Positions 15,601 through 27,779 of a stretch of 64,000 bases of DNA are shown piece by piece. Numbering within the stretch: the first letter of the stretch is position 1; the number at the start of each line of letters is the position of its first letter. Source of the DNA: Branchiostoma belcheri (taxonomy: Eukaryota > Chordata > Leptocardii > Amphioxiformes > Branchiostomatidae). The stretch is from the NCBI RefSeq assembly GCF_001625305.1, contig NW_017804409.1:1131569-1195568 (forward strand), in the 5' to 3' direction. The notes under the pieces are model-generated. The model saw only the letters and a program-made list of their open reading frames with translations. It ran no database searches and had not been told where the DNA came from. Both the position numbers and the translations under genes were made by a program.

Positions 15601-18600
15601 GCAGGGATGGGACAAGCCTGGGAGTTTACTCTCCGACTGAACTTAAAACTCCCCCTATAAAACCGCTGCAGAGTTAGTGGCATTTGACGGATTTTTGTTT
15701 CTTTATTGTTTCGAATTCCCGGAGTGCTGTACTCTGGCGATTTATTTTGCCTTATTGCGAGTCCTATAATTCATTTTATTTTACCGGGGATGGCTGTCGC
15801 CAATGTTTCATTTTGATACATTCAAAATCTTTACAAAGACACCGAGAGTTTGGAAAAAGAAAATAACAAGAAATCGGGAAGTATTTTGAATTTGTCATGA
15901 CCTTCAAGTGCATCCCGCTTCCTTTGCCTGACCTTTTGACCTCCCGTCATTCTGCCCACCCGCGTGCTGTCAACCTGGTCTCAAGTTCACCCTATTTCCT
16001 GTGTCTGACCTTTTGCCCTCCTGTCATTCTACCTGTCAATCCTCCACCCATGTGTTGTCAACCTACTCTGTCCGGACAAGCAAACATACAAGCCCACACA
16101 CAACCCACCCCAAAACAGTACTTGCGTGCCAGTAAGTAAAGAATAAAAACCATAATATGTACATCAATGTTATACTATATAGTATATTATTTCATATACT
16201 ATATTATATTATTTAATATATATTATTAAGTCAAGTTCAGATTCAGTCAGTTACAGTCGAGCAGTTACCGTACGTTGAAATAGTAATTTGAAAAAGAAAT
16301 TGACTTAAGTATGTTTTCAGTGCTAATTCCTCCAAATCCGGTTCATTAAAGATGGGGGGAAATCCCATCAAATTTCCATAGAAATGGATTAATGTTATTG
16401 GCAGAACAAACAATTAGGTTTATGTATTACCGCCATTATGGCAATGTTCGCCGTACATCAGGGGCAGTGTCCCCTTACGGTAGCGTGATTATTGGCAGGG
16501 GAATTACGGCCTAGTTTCGAGGGTTAAACTCAATGATCCATACGAGGTGGCTTTAAAGGTCCTAGAAATTGAAACACTCAGTCATCCGCGCTCCATTACC
16601 ATAATTTGGCCATTTGGAACCATTTACATAGCGTAGTGACAAGACGGTTGCCTTAGCTCGCGACAGAGAAAGCCGTGGATTCTGTGCGAAGAGCTTACGT
16701 TCCCCCGGGGGCATCTGTGGCTAAGTTGCCTCAACTTTGTTTCTGTCAAGTTTGATACACATTCTTAGCTCCAGTCGATACATCGAGGATCCCACTGAGC
16801 CGAGAAGGCAAAAACCGCGCCCCCGGCAGCGCCAGACTTGGTCCGCTCGTTTGTCATTGTTTGATGGCTCACTCGAGCCAATTTGTCCCCAAAATTGCAT
16901 TTTCCTTTCAAAGTTTTACTCGAGACAGATGGCCCTCCTTTCTTCTGGTATGACCCGCTAGATTCTAATGTCCTATACTTTTTTTTCAAATGGTGGGATG
17001 AGAAAGCATTTCTATCGACAGGATCTTTGTTTTTGTTCGCAGTAAACCATGTGGGTGAGAGATGCACACAGTGTGTGGAAGAGCCATTAGTCGTAGGATT
17101 ACCTGCGTCAGTGTGTAAGGCTATTTTTCTTGTCAGAATAGGGGAGGTGATTAGCGTTTAAATCTTGTTAAAAGTTTCCACCGTTTCTTTTCTAAAGACA
17201 CCGGCATTGCAGAGGGGCAGTTAGGGCCGCATTTCCGCAGCACAAGTTGTAAAACTGACGATTTATTCTCTTCAAGAGAGCTGTAATATACCACATTGAA
17301 CGGCCATAGGCAACCGTAAAATCTACGTGGAGAAATAAAGGCTTCTCTCCCTGCTGTCTTGGCGGTGGAGAAAACTGTGTGCTGGGAGATTGAGTTATCA
17401 GTGGTCTCATCGTTTGTCACTCAAAATGGTTCACTCAACTTCAGGACAGACGACTCGATTCTCGGCTATAAAGAAGACAGACGCATCCATCCAGTGGTGG
17501 ATATTCGTGCAATATTAATGCCCCATCTACCGTCTCTTCCCGCAGAAATTGTGTAATCCTCGCCATATTTCTAATTTCATATCGGTGCGTCCCGGGATCA
17601 GGCCCGGGTACAGGCGGGAGAGTGGGGAGGGATTGTCGGCGCGATGAGTGACTAATACCCCCATCATCACCAACATCTGCTCTTCCCTGTCTTCTTTTCA
17701 TTTTCTTGACTTACTGCTCGCCTTTTTATCCGAATTTATGTGTCCCCTCAGCGCGGCGAATACACATTGCGGTGCGCTGCAATTACCCCGATATTATTGT
17801 TCACTCAGCCGGCTTTACCGCCGCGGTAATTTATAGAGGCTTGCCTGCTGAGGATTACTAGTGCCAGTAATGGCGGGATGGGGTTTTGGCATCTGCGTTA
17901 GGGGAAAGTGTCCAGTCGACGCCGGAGGTCTTAGGGGTGGACAAAATAGCCTACTTAGAGAGGGTGCGCCGCGTGCTTTGATGTAAAGGTAGACGTACAT
18001 TATGACAAAAGCCTTTAGTCACTTATACGGCCATCACCACCGAGGTAATATTGATCACTGGGTCGGGAGATATCGTTTGGGACATAGACCGCCATCTCTC
18101 ACCGAGCGTAGCGGCTACTCGGATGGTCGTAAAATGTGGCATTGTTGGTTCCGCCAATGGGCTAGAATAATTCGGTGGGGAATTGCCCCCCTCTCTTGCA
18201 TTTGATTTAAGGTAGAACTCGAAATTACATCGGCGGCGAAGCGTGGATGTCACTGCCGCCACCGCGCGCGCCACCAGCGTGCATTTTTCGGACCCCCAAA
18301 AAAACTACAGGTATCAAAATTGCTTCCCTTCGTGATGCCGTCATTTTTTTACGGGGTAAGTAGCTCGTGGCGGTGTGACGGCGAAGTGGACATAGGCTCT
18401 CCGTTCTTTCTATTGATTCCTCCAGGTTTCTCGGGGGACTATAAAACAGGATGGGGGGGACAGTTCATCGAATTTCATTGACTAACCACTTTCCTAGATT
18501 TATGGGCCAATTTCTCACTCTCTGATGGAAAACGGAGCCGCTTTCAGGAAAATTGAGGTTATTCCGAAACGCTACTCTATTTGGCCGTGATGGAGGTTTC

Positions 18601-19080
18601 CTCCGCATTACCTGGAAGTTGACTGAAATTTGGCTTTCCCATTCTTAGCATAACGGATGGGGGTGGAAATGGTAAAGGAAGGGCGCGCGTGGTCGCAGCC
18701 CCGGCTCTTTATGGTAATTTACGCGGGGTGAACCCTACGGAGGGCTCTTCACATGCTCCCGAGCGGAGATAAATAAACTGTCGGTGACACTTTGACTGCA
18801 TAAAGAATGCATTGAGTGCATATCATCCATTATTGATCATCATCGAACCGTTTGTACATGATCTTTGCGGCCCAATCGAAGTGGCTAACAGGGGAAACAT
18901 TGAGAGGATGATTTAGGGAAGGTAGGATGAACGGGAGCCGTATATACAACTGCCGGCGACTGATGCTGACCTCACCGCTTGCAGCGATGTTGCCAAGCGC
19001 TACTGGTGACGGGGAGAAAACTTTGTGTGGCTCTCTCTCGGTGCTGGGGCACTGACCTGGCCGCCGCTACGATGATGTAC
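15600..19080. other. Repeat-poor block, possible cis-regulatory DNA
   Basis: About 3.5 kb without any of the MITE, LINE, SINE or tandem families that crowd the rest of the window, apart from a short TA-rich stretch at 16170-16230. There is no convincing exon. Homeodomain-like TAATTA/ATTACC words and GC-balanced text are frequent. It resembles the unique noncoding DNA found near developmental genes. This is an inference from repeat exclusion only. Confidence 0.4.
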
Positions 19081-19134
19081 AAACGCAGACACAATCGATA
19101 CGGCAACATAATGCTCTCGGACCATTTTGTCCCT

Positions 19135-19210
19135 ATGTTGGTGTCGGCATTAATGTAAGTTGAAAAAACTTGAGTGTGTCGTCACCGCGTCTTGTGATTA
19201 CATGTTTCGG
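19135..19210. repeat. Short dispersed repeat, inverted copy of 5130-5210
   Basis: ATTAATGTAAGTTGAAAAAA and CTTGTGATTACATG are the complement of text in intron 4 of the dioxygenase gene. Confidence 0.55.
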
Positions 19211-19264
19211 AATAAAAAAAATGCTCTCGGTACCACATATTCCACCGGTATCACCCCCTCCCCT

Positions 19265-19443
19265 TACTCTCCAAGCAGAGGTTGATGGGGGGAAGATCGT
19301 TACCTTTTTATATATATGGCCCGTTTTTTTGTCGCTGCCCCCACCTTGCAATTGGGTGGCCAGTTGCAAACTCTCTGGCCAATAGATACTGCCTGGCCAA
19401 TTTGATACTTTCTTTTTGCGACCCTTGGATCTGCTTGAAAATC
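19265..19443. mobile_element. MITE family F', copy 1
   Basis: Starts TACTCTCCAAGCAGAGGTTG and ends GGATCTGCTTG, with the interior GGGTGGCCAGTTGC and ATACTGCCTGGCCAATTTGA. It is the uninterrupted counterpart of the element split at 60662-61187. Confidence 0.7.
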
Positions 19444-19499
19444 TCCCCTCCCCTTGTTTTTAGATCTTAGGTTAGGGTCCGGCCGAACGGTCGCAAACT

Positions 19500-19521
19500 G
19501 AGGACATCCTTAGGATGTCCT
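19500..19521. repeat. Short perfect hairpin
   Basis: AGGACATCC and its complement GGATGTCCT separated by 2-3 bases. It could be the hairpin of a transposon end; nothing else supports that. Confidence 0.4.
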
Positions 19522-19644
19522 GCACGTGTTGTATAAAATTTTGCCTTCTTGTTACACAGAGAGAAGTCTTATATCTAGTGGTTGGTTTTGTCACGGCCCG
19601 TGTGAAAATTTCACGGAGTCCAAATCGTACAAATGTGACCCGGC

Positions 19645-19850
19645 CGATAGTGAGTTCAGCACCAAGGACAGGACATACACAGTTACGGAATCGTTCGACG
19701 ACTTGTAACAAATGTAACCACCGTCGATAGTGAGTTCAGCACCAAGGAGAGGACATACGCAGTTCTGGAATCGTCCGACGACTTGTAACAAATGTAACCA
19801 CCGTCGATAGTGAGTTCAGCACCAAGGACAGGATATACGCAGTTCTGGAT
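19645..19850. repeat. 80-bp tandem repeat, ~2.5 copies
   Basis: The unit GATAGTGAGTTCAGCACCAA... starts at 19645, 19725 and 19805, a period of exactly 80 bp. A single relic of the same text is at 40118 (GATAGTGAGTTCAGCACCAA) and a shorter one near 45350. Confidence 0.9.
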
Positions 19851-20206
19851 GACGTCTTAAATCGTTTTTCTTTTAATTTCTCCTTTTTAATATAGCTGAA
19901 CGTGACTGTGTATTGATAGAGCACCTTCCACACTATTTTATAGCCTCCTAACCAGGCTCTATGCCTGGGGCCTTTTTTAAATGCATTTTTATGGCAAACC
20001 ACTTCTATGTGTACTCTGATTCTTGGGCCGACCCGGCGTACAAACCTGCAAGAAAAGTTTTCTATTTCTTTGTTTGTTTGTTTGATTGAAGATACATCAA
20101 ATTCTACCCAACTACCACGGGGCTATTATTAAGGGCAAGCATTAAGTCTACAAGAAAAAAAAGCAACAAGAAAACATTACAAAAGTATAAAAGTAAAAAA
20201 AAGGAA

Positions 20207-20422
20207 GTTCTGCTGCAGTACCAAGGTCATCCACCAGGAGGCCCATTTGACCTTGACCTTCGTCTCCCTAAGACTTACCAGCATACTAAATATCATCACA
20301 ATCCATAAAGGCGTTCTGAAGTTATGCTGACTACAAATGTGCGGAAACACAAACACACAGACACACAGACAGACACACACACAGACACGCCAAAAACAAT
20401 ACCTCCATTTTTCATGGAGGTA
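20207..20422. mobile_element. End of the 8376-9275 type element
   Basis: GGAAGTTCTGCTGCAGTACC, a CA-rich run (20346-20395) and a terminal hairpin ACCTCC ATTTTTCAT GGAGGT parallel the right part of the intron 1 element in sequence and order. Confidence 0.55.
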
Positions 20423-20692
20423 AAAATGGCCAGTCGTGGAGCCTGCTAAGGAGGCTAGTCAGCCGTCATGTCGAGACGAAAGTAACACCGGCGCACTGTC
20501 CGATAATGACCTGTCAACCTGGAACTGCCTCGCCCCATAATTAGGCAGGAGGGAGACGAAATCCCGACCGTCATGTATCAACCTCTGGCCTGACATTTTG
20601 AGAGCACGATGACTCACGGCTGAGAACAAGTCACATGGTCCCATGTAATCAGCGATGTGTCTGAAATGTTTAGTGGCATCTACAGATGTAAA

Positions 20693-21087
20693 TCCACAGC
20701 AAGTAAATTGTATGGATGATATCCTCCGCAGACTCCAAATCTAATGCGAGCGGGCGAAAAAAACAAGGTGGGTCGAAAAACAAGGTTCCTACATTCTCAA
20801 ATTTTGACTCAATAATTGTACAAATGGTTTTGATTCAAGAACGTCACATATACACAGCCAACATCACATATCAGTGCATCTAAGTAAGAAACAAAACATT
20901 AAATCAGAGTCTTTTTTTGTCTCCTCTCTTCATAGTTATCTGCCATCCACCTTCCGGCATGGCAACAGACATCTTTGCCCATTTTCGGCATGTTGACCAC
21001 TGTCAGAGGGCAACAATTTTTTTTCAAAATCAGGCGAAAATTAATGCGCGCGCTGATGTCATCCATAAATATTACTTGCTGTGGCCT
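20693..21087. mobile_element. MITE family B, copy 2
   Basis: CCACAGCAAGTAAATT at the left, ATTACTTGCTGTGGCC at the right, with the full family B interior. Confidence 0.88.
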
Positions 21088-21147
21088 AAATCCGAAACGG
21101 GGGACTAGTCTTTGTCATGTTGCACTTTCGTCTGCCATTTTGCACTG

Positions 21148-21350
21148 GCCTCTACCAGGCACCACGGATCGCTGGAAAAATAGTAGAAATTGGCCGAAAT
21201 AAAGGGATAGTATACCAGAGAAGATCCGGCCAGAGTGAAGATCCAATTCCCTGGGTCGCAAATTGACCGGATCTTCTCTGGTATACTATCCCTTTATTTC
21301 GGCCAATTTCTACTATTTTTCCAGCGATCCGCGGTGCCTGGTACAGGCTA
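21148..21350. mobile_element. Foldback MITE, E-like variant
   Basis: Nearly perfect hairpin: CCTCTACCAGGCACCACGGA at the left, its complement ending GTGCCTGGTACAGGCTA at the right. Arms of about 85 bp include GGGATAGTATACCAGAGAAG, with a ~35-bp loop. A single right arm of this subfamily is at 30531-30659. Confidence 0.9.
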
Positions 21351-21491
21351 AATTTTGTACGTACTCGGCGGGAGTTCTCTTTGAAAATAAGTACGCTTGT
21401 GTCGCCTTTATTTTTCTATGAAAGAGCGTGGTGATAGCTTGATGTTTACAGAACACAAGCGTCTTTTTTTAGTTGTACATCCTATCAGGAA

Positions 21492-21855
21492 ATGAAGCAA
21501 AAAAAATTGATGGACTGTTATTTTGGCATCCCGACATACGACCTTTGAGTGAATAAAAAGAAAACACACTGTCAAAACGATCGCTATTTTGTCAACTTTC
21601 CAGGTTGTGTTGCCTGCCAGTTCCATTTAGATTGTAAAAAATAATAAATCATCTATTCAGTCTGTTTTTTTCCAAAATGAAGCAAAAAATTGACGGTCTT
21701 CTATTTTGGCATCCTGAAATACGACCTTTGAGTGAATAAAAAGAAAACACACTGTCAAAACGGTCGCTATTTTGTCAACTTTCCATGTTGTGTTGCCTGT
21801 CCTGTTCCATTCAGATTGTAAAAAGTAACAAATCATTCATTCAGCCTGTCATTTT
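21492..21855. repeat. 185-bp tandem duplication
   Basis: Copies start at 21492 and 21677 (ATGAAGCAAAAAA...), sharing CGACCTTTGAGTGAATAAAA and CGCTATTTTGTCAACTTTCC with few differences. Confidence 0.9.
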
Positions 21856-22904
21856 CCTCGTTCTCTTTTTTTAGTTCATTTATTCCATAGGTGATTATGA
21901 ACCGTAAGAATGGATGTGCATAGTATAACCTTTCTGAAAATTTTACAATACTTTTGATCCGTCTTTCACGTATTGATATTACTTCAGTGACATCGCAATG
22001 AATCCACGCTATTAGTCATCTGGAGGCCATGTTTGTTTTCAGAGCTAGCAAAAATATCTATAAAACTTAGATTTACTGACTGAAATGTCAAATGACTGGA
22101 CTGTAACGTTAGAAAACGTCCACACTTTCCATACCACGTCTTTTATTCGCTTCTTTCTTTTCACTATAGTTTGTCGCTCCATCACCACGTTGTAGCCTGT
22201 ATCGTTGTCACTTCTGTGTAATTCGTAATGTCATCTCCGATGTTCCCGTCGACCATATCCGCCAACATCTCATATCCGCCGGGCGTGACTGATAGAGAGG
22301 TCCGACCGCCGCTCCATCCATCTCGCCTCGGAGGGGGTCGGAGTTCACCGAATTTGACGTCAAATAATGGCGGAGGTGTCGGGGTGGCTGCAAATTGGTT
22401 GGAAAGTTTATGATGCATCGTCTGCAGGCTTGGTCATCACACGGGCGCGCGATTTACGACGCAATGAAGCCGGGACTTAAGTTCGGTCGTGGATGGATGG
22501 AAGTGTCTGCCAATATCTTGGCTCATCGTGAGAACACCGAGAGGTACCCCTCCGGTTGCCGGCATTCCACCGGGACACATTTCTTACGTCACAGACCAGA
22601 TGAACAGAATAAAGGTGTGTACTTCGTAAACCCGGGTAAAATGTGTGACCTCACAGATCAAATGATCACAACAAATACGTGAATTCTGCATTACGTATAG
22701 GTCAATACAAGACATCGTCAGAGAATCTGCTGGGTACCTGCCGGGTGCCTGCCGGAGACCGACCAAAGAGGGTGACAAAATGCTACTGAAGGAAACTTTT
22801 AATTGTGACCACGACAGCCGATGCCCGCTCGACTCCTGAACCCGGCCGGGGCCAGCCGGGGCTACATCCCCGACGGGCACCGGCGTAATTGGGACCTTAG
22901 CTAA
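21856..22904. other. Unique intergenic DNA
   Basis: No repeat family or exon recognised. 22180-22600 is GC-balanced with little simple sequence. The minus-strand open frame 22418-22182 has no recognisable features and no good splice context. Confidence 0.4.
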
Positions 22905-24050
22905 AGGAGGTTTTACGATTGGTGACGGGTTCCCGCCCTTGCAGACGATATTTACCTCAGATCACGTTTTCGACAAGTTGTCGTCTGACGATATTTTTCT
23001 TCTTTTCCCTCAGCAATTCTGACAGAGAACTTGATAAAAGTTTTATAAACATGGAATGTAGAAATGTCAAGGTCGCCTCGAAAGGAGATTTTACCCGTAG
23101 TGGCGAGTTCCCGCCCTTGCAGACGATATTTACCTCAGATCACGTTTTCGACAGGTTGTCGTCTGAAGACTCTTTTCTTCATTTTTTTCCTCAGCAATTC
23201 TGTCTTTCTGACCAAAAACATGATAAAAGTTTGTAAGCGTGGAATACAGAGATCGAGTGTGTCGAACGGGGGCGTATAGTGTAGGGTTCCCGCCGTGCAG
23301 ACGATATTTACCTCAGATCACGTTTTCGACAGGTTGTCGTCTGACGATATTTTTCTTTTTATTTCCCACAGCAATTCTGTCTTTCTGACAGAGAACTTGA
23401 TAAAAGTTTTATAAACATGGAATGTAAAAATGTCAAGGTCGCCTCGAAAGGAAATTTTACCTGTAGTGACGGGTTCCCGCCCTTGCAGACGATATTTACC
23501 TCAGATCACGTTTTCGACAGGTTGTCGTCTGACGATATTTTTCTTCTTTTCCCTCATCAATTCTGACAAAGAACATGATAAAAGTTTTATAAACATGGAA
23601 TGTAGAAATGCCAAGGTCGCCTCGAAAGGAGTTTTTACCTGTAGTGACGGGTTCCCGCCCTTGCAGACGATATTTACCTCAGATCACGTTTTCGACAGGT
23701 TGTCGTCTGACTGTCTTTCTGACAGAGAACTTGATAAAAGTTTTATAAACATGGAATGTAGGAATGTCAATGTCGTTCCCGCCCTTGCAGACGATATTTA
23801 CCTCAGGTAATGCTTTCGACAGGTTGTCGTCTGACGACTCTTTTCTTCTCTATTTCCTCAGCAATTCTGTCTTCCTGACCAAAAACATATAAAAGTTTGT
23901 AAGCATGGAATATAGAGATCGAGTGTGTCGAACGGGGGCGTATAGTGGCGGGCTCCCGCCCTTGCAGACGATATTTAGCTCAACTCAGGTTTTCTACAGG
24001 TTCTTGTCTGACGACAATTTCTCTTCAGTCTTCATGACTGAGAACATGAA
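22905..24050. repeat. ~178-bp satellite-like tandem array, 7 units
   Basis: The landmark TTCCCGCCCTTGCAGACGAT recurs at about 22930, 23108, 23287, 23474, 23652, 23776 and 23953, giving steps of 178, 179, 187, 178, 124 and 177 bp. Units come in two kinds by their second half: one with AAACATGGAATGTAGAAATG then GTCGCCTCGAAAGG, the other with GATCGAGTGTGTCGAACGGG. One unit is shortened. The array decays from about 24000. Confidence 0.93.
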
Positions 24051-24475
24051 GCAGGAGTTCTGAAGAGAGCTCTGTAGGTCGTGTAGCTTAAGTTACTAAA
24101 GTATACCTCATAAATGTTAAAAAAAGCACAGAATTGCTTTGGCATGTTGCTTTATTATTCATATTGTGATTTGTGTTGTACTCCTTTTGTTTTGAACAAA
24201 GCCTTGGAAAAATATGAAAAAAAATCCTTGCTTTTACGTAGACAGCTTCCCCGAAGAATCTCATGCCTGTCTTGTCCCGCATGTCATGTTGTCATGTTGT
24301 TATATATTATAGTCTTTGAAGTCTGGTAGATAAAAGGAGGTATTGATATGTTTTTCTTACGCGGAACTTTCTCGGTGACGCCAATTAATAAGCAACTGTC
24401 AAACGACATCTGTGTCACAGACAAGTGATGACTTTAGCCTCCACAGCATGCTCGGTGCTGCTACAGTGAGCGTTA

Positions 24476-24834
24476 GGCCATATTGATTTGATTATATGGA
24501 TGCCATCCTCTGGGAACCCCCAAAGCTGATGCGAGCGTGCGAATCAAAAGGTTGGTAAAAAAGAGTTGCATTCATGAAATCTACGTGGTCATGAGAAAAT
24601 GACCATACCCACAGAGTACGGTATGGCGAATAATGACTATCTATTTTCTTCACATTTTCTTTTCCTTTCGAATTGATTTTGGCATTCTACGACATTAGTA
24701 TCATATTTGTGTGCAATTTACGGAATATATTTGCTAAGTTTGCAGCTGCTTTGTACAAAGTATGGTCGAAAACTTTTTTAAACAGACGAAAATCCATGCA
24801 TAACTGTCATCCATATAATCAAACCAATATGACC
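24476..24834. mobile_element. MITE family C, copy 2
   Basis: GGCCATATTGATTTGATTAT at the left, ATAATCAAACCAATATGACC at the right, with GGATGCCATCC just inside the left end. The inner sequence matches the 9728-10121 copy. Confidence 0.85.
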
Positions 24835-25104
24835 TAAAAACTTCTAGTATGGTTCCCCTCTTGAGAAGGTCATTGACCTTTTGGGTGACGTCATATTCTT
24901 ACGAACAGACGATACCAGTCACGACAAGAAGGCCCTCTGACGTTTAAACGCTTGATTACTGTTGATGTGATTAGCGGACAGGAGATTGTAAAAACCACGG
25001 GCGGTCGTGTAACAAACAGGAAGGCCGTGACATCCGGCCCGCCTACTCTGTCCGTATTCTGGGTCTGATCCTCTCTACACGTACAGGTGTGAGATGGTGA
25101 AGGC
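24835..25104. other. Intergenic spacer, nothing recognised
   Basis: Between MITE C and foldback F. No exon or repeat recognised. Confidence 0.35.
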
Positions 25105-25286
25105 TACTCTCCAAGCAGAGGTTTGGGTTTGGGGTTATTTTTGGCGTGTTTTAGGCTTTTTATCGGGGCTTCTCTTTTGCACTGGAATTTTTTTCTGACC
25201 CAACCCAAGTTGGGTTGGGTGAGAAATTTTTTGGCCTAAAAACACGCCAAAAATAACCCCAAACCCAAACCTCTGCTTGGAGAGTA
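25105..25286. mobile_element. Foldback MITE family F, copy 1
   Basis: A hairpin of two ~80-bp arms: TACTCTCCAAGCAGAGGTTT at the left and AAACCTCTGCTTGGAGAGTA at the right, with GGGGTTATTTTTGG and TTTTTATCGGGG inside. Other copies: 30944-31121 and 50472-50656. Confidence 0.92.
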
Positions 25287-25511
25287 GGGGAAGGCCGCGT
25301 ATGGGTAGCCTCCATCAGGCCTTTCTACGGGAATACTGATCGTAGAATTCGGCAAAAAAGAGAATAGAATTGGCCAAGGGAGTCAGGCCGCGGAGAGGTA
25401 GTTTCTTTCCCTCCGTTTTCTGTTTACGTCCCCGTTTTCCTCTTTTTTTCTTCACTTTTTTTATTCTCTGATTCCTTGACAGTTGGCTTACATATACCTG
25501 AAGGTTAGTGC

Positions 25512-26516
25512 CCTTTTGTACCGTGGCCGACAAGTACAAAATTTTACACCGCAACTTTTGGTGTTTTACACCGCAACTTTTGGTGTTTTACACCGCAACT
25601 TTGGGTGTTTTACACTGCAACTTTGCTGTGTTTTACACTGCAACTTTTGCTGTGTTTTACACTGCAACTTTTGGTGTTTTACACTGCAACTTTTGCTGTG
25701 TTTTATACTGCAACTTTTGCTGTGTGGAAAACTTACACCCCTCCCCTTTTATAATGGACGGTCCCCCTGTCAGGTCAAAGGTGACAAAGATGGCGGCGGC
25801 CTGAGAGTCACAGTGTCGTGCTGTGACTGAGTGTGAGATTGTATGTCTGTAATGTTGGTATGGAAATAAAGAATTTCAATTGGAAAAAAATTGAAAATGT
25901 AGGAATCTTGTTTGGTTTAATAGCCCGCTTTGTTTTCTTTTTGCCCTATCGCATTAGATTTGGAGTCTGCTGAGGATGTCATCCATAAAATTTATTTGCT
26001 GTGGCCTTGCCAAAATTAATTAGACAATATTAAACTCGGTATTGAGGGGAGGGCTAGAGGGATCAGGGAAATTGTGGGGTAAAATGAACTTATAAATGGA
26101 GGTTTTTCTTGATTTTTGTTATAAGTATAACATAATGCAACGTTGTGTTACGTGGCGTCATGCGGCACAGTCTGGTGCAGCCAGACTGGCCTTAAGGGCA
26201 CCGCAGAGGGCCTTATTTTTTGAGCCACTAACTTCCCAGACAGAGAAGTACTGGACTGCCATCGTTGTCACCTTTGACCTGACAGGGGGACCGTCCATTA
26301 TAAAAGGGGAGGGGTGTAAGTTTTCCACACAGCAAAAGTTGCAGTGTAAAACACAGCAAAAGTTGCAGTGTAAAACACAGCAAAAGTTGCAGTGTAAAAC
26401 ACCCAAAGTTGCAGTGTAAAACACCAAAAGTTGCAGTGTAAAACACCAAAAGTTGCGGTGTAAAACACCAAAAGTTGCGGTGTAAAATTTTGTTCTTGTC
26501 GGCCACGGTACTTTTG
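25512..26516. repeat. Large inverted repeat carrying a minisatellite in both arms
   Basis: Left arm 25512-25795 and right arm 26258-26516 are reverse complements (GTACCGTGGCCGACAAG at the outer side, GACGGTCCCCCTGTCAGGTC at the inner side). Each arm contains a 22-24-bp minisatellite, TTTTACACTGCAACTTTTG plus GTG or CTGTG: about eight units on the left and seven on the right. The ~460-bp centre holds a truncated family B end (25893-26006). The overlapping open frames of both strands are repeat artefacts. Confidence 0.9.
25893..26006. mobile_element. MITE family B, truncated end
   Basis: AAATGTAGGAATCTTGTTTG to TTTATTTGCTGTGGCC, the left third of family B in reverse orientation, inside the loop of the large inverted repeat. 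Confidence 0.75.
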
Positions 26517-26522
26517 ACATAA

Positions 26523-26891
26523 GGCCACAGCAAGTAATTTTTTGGATGACATCAACGCGCGCATTAATTTTTGCCTGATTTTGGAAGAAAAAAACAAGAA
26601 ATTTTGTTGCCCTCTGATAGTGGTCAACATGCCGAAAATGGGCGAAGATGTCTGTTGCCATGCCGGAAGGTGGATGGCAGGTAGCTATGAAGAGTGGACA
26701 CAAGACAAGGCTCTGATTTATTGTTTTGTCTTTCACTTTCTTTTCTTTTCATTTCTTGTTGAACAAGGTTTATGATGTCAACATTTGAAAATGTAGAAAT
26801 CTTGTTTTATTGGACCCGCCTTTTTTCACCCTATCGCATGAGATTTGGAGTCTGCGGAGGATGTCATCCATAGAATTTACTTGCTCTGGCC
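26523..26891. mobile_element. MITE family B, copy in reverse orientation
   Basis: GGCCACAGCAAGTAATTTTT to AATTTACTTGCTCTGGCC. It starts six bases after the right arm of the inverted repeat, so the two probably moved or duplicated together. Confidence 0.87.
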
Positions 26892-27504
26892 TAAAAGTTG
26901 TTTACGTCCTACCTTCACTGCCTTCACGTGTCTACGTTTATTTTCGAGAGCATCATTAAAAGACAGGAAATGGTGATAGCAACAGGTGGTATGGCTGGAC
27001 CGGATCACCATGGTGCGAAGTACGAAGGTGGCTAAACGCGAAGTCTCGCTCTTATTGTCATTAATTATCGATTCCTCACGACGCCACGGCATATTGACGT
27101 CAGTATACACTTATTTTGAGTATTTCACTCAAACCGGTGATTATAAAAGCTACATGTGGTCTCTAGTCGCTCTGGAAGGTCGTGATAAACAAAATAACAA
27201 TAGACGCTGCATGGACAACTTTCCATCAGAACTCCGAAAAACCTTTGGCCTATTTCTACTGTAACCATTGGACTAAGTTTACAGGAGTCCAATGGATACA
27301 GGCGGCCAATATAGACTCCCCTTGCCTCACAGTATCTGCTTGGAGATTAAAAGGGGATTAAGATAGTAGAATTCGGCAGAAAAATACGGTATGACTGGAC
27401 TGGGATCAATTAATACTACGGTGGCTAAACTCACTGGCAAGTTGTTTTCCCTAGATTTTACTATTTCTAAACTGGTATACAAAATTTATTCTCTCCACAA
27501 ACTA
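26892..27504. other. Intergenic DNA with family F' scrap
   Basis: Two short related segments (GGTATGGCTGG near 26988 and GGTATGACTGG near 27388, each followed by GGTGGCTAAAC) and TCTGCTTGGAGATTAAAAGG at 27327. No exon. Confidence 0.4.
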
Positions 27505-27755
27505 TGAACCCTGTCCTTAGTGCTGAAGTGTCCACAAACAGGCAGACAGGTCTGTCCTTGGTGCTGAATAGTGTCCACAAACAGGCAGACAGGTCTGTCC
27601 TTAGTGCTGAAGTGTCCACAAACAGGCAGACAGGCCTGTCCTTGGTGCTGAATAGTGTCCACAAGCAGGCAGACAGGCCTGTCCTTAGTGCTGAATAGTG
27701 TCCACAAACAGGCAGATAGGTCTGTCCTTGGTGCTGATTAGTGTCCACACACAAG
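27505..27755. repeat. 41-44-bp minisatellite, ~6 units
   Basis: Unit TGTCCTTAGTGCTGAAGTGT CCACAAACAGGCAGACAGGT plus C, with a GAATAGTG length variant. Six units. Both strands are open through it, which explains the repetitive peptides. Confidence 0.93.
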
Positions 27756-27779
27756 TGGAAAGGTCTGTATTAGAAGGCT

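Noticed and set aside
22182-22418. 78-codon minus-strand frame in GC-balanced DNA
   Set aside because: Low-complexity P/G stretches, no domain, no convincing splice sites.
25483-26736. Several overlapping frames with 'FYTATF' or 'LQCKTQQK' repeats
   Set aside because: They come from the 22-24-bp minisatellite in the two arms of the inverted repeat.
27467-27754. Repetitive peptide CLFVDTSALRTG on the minus strand
   Set aside because: Period equals the 41-44-bp minisatellite; both strands are open.
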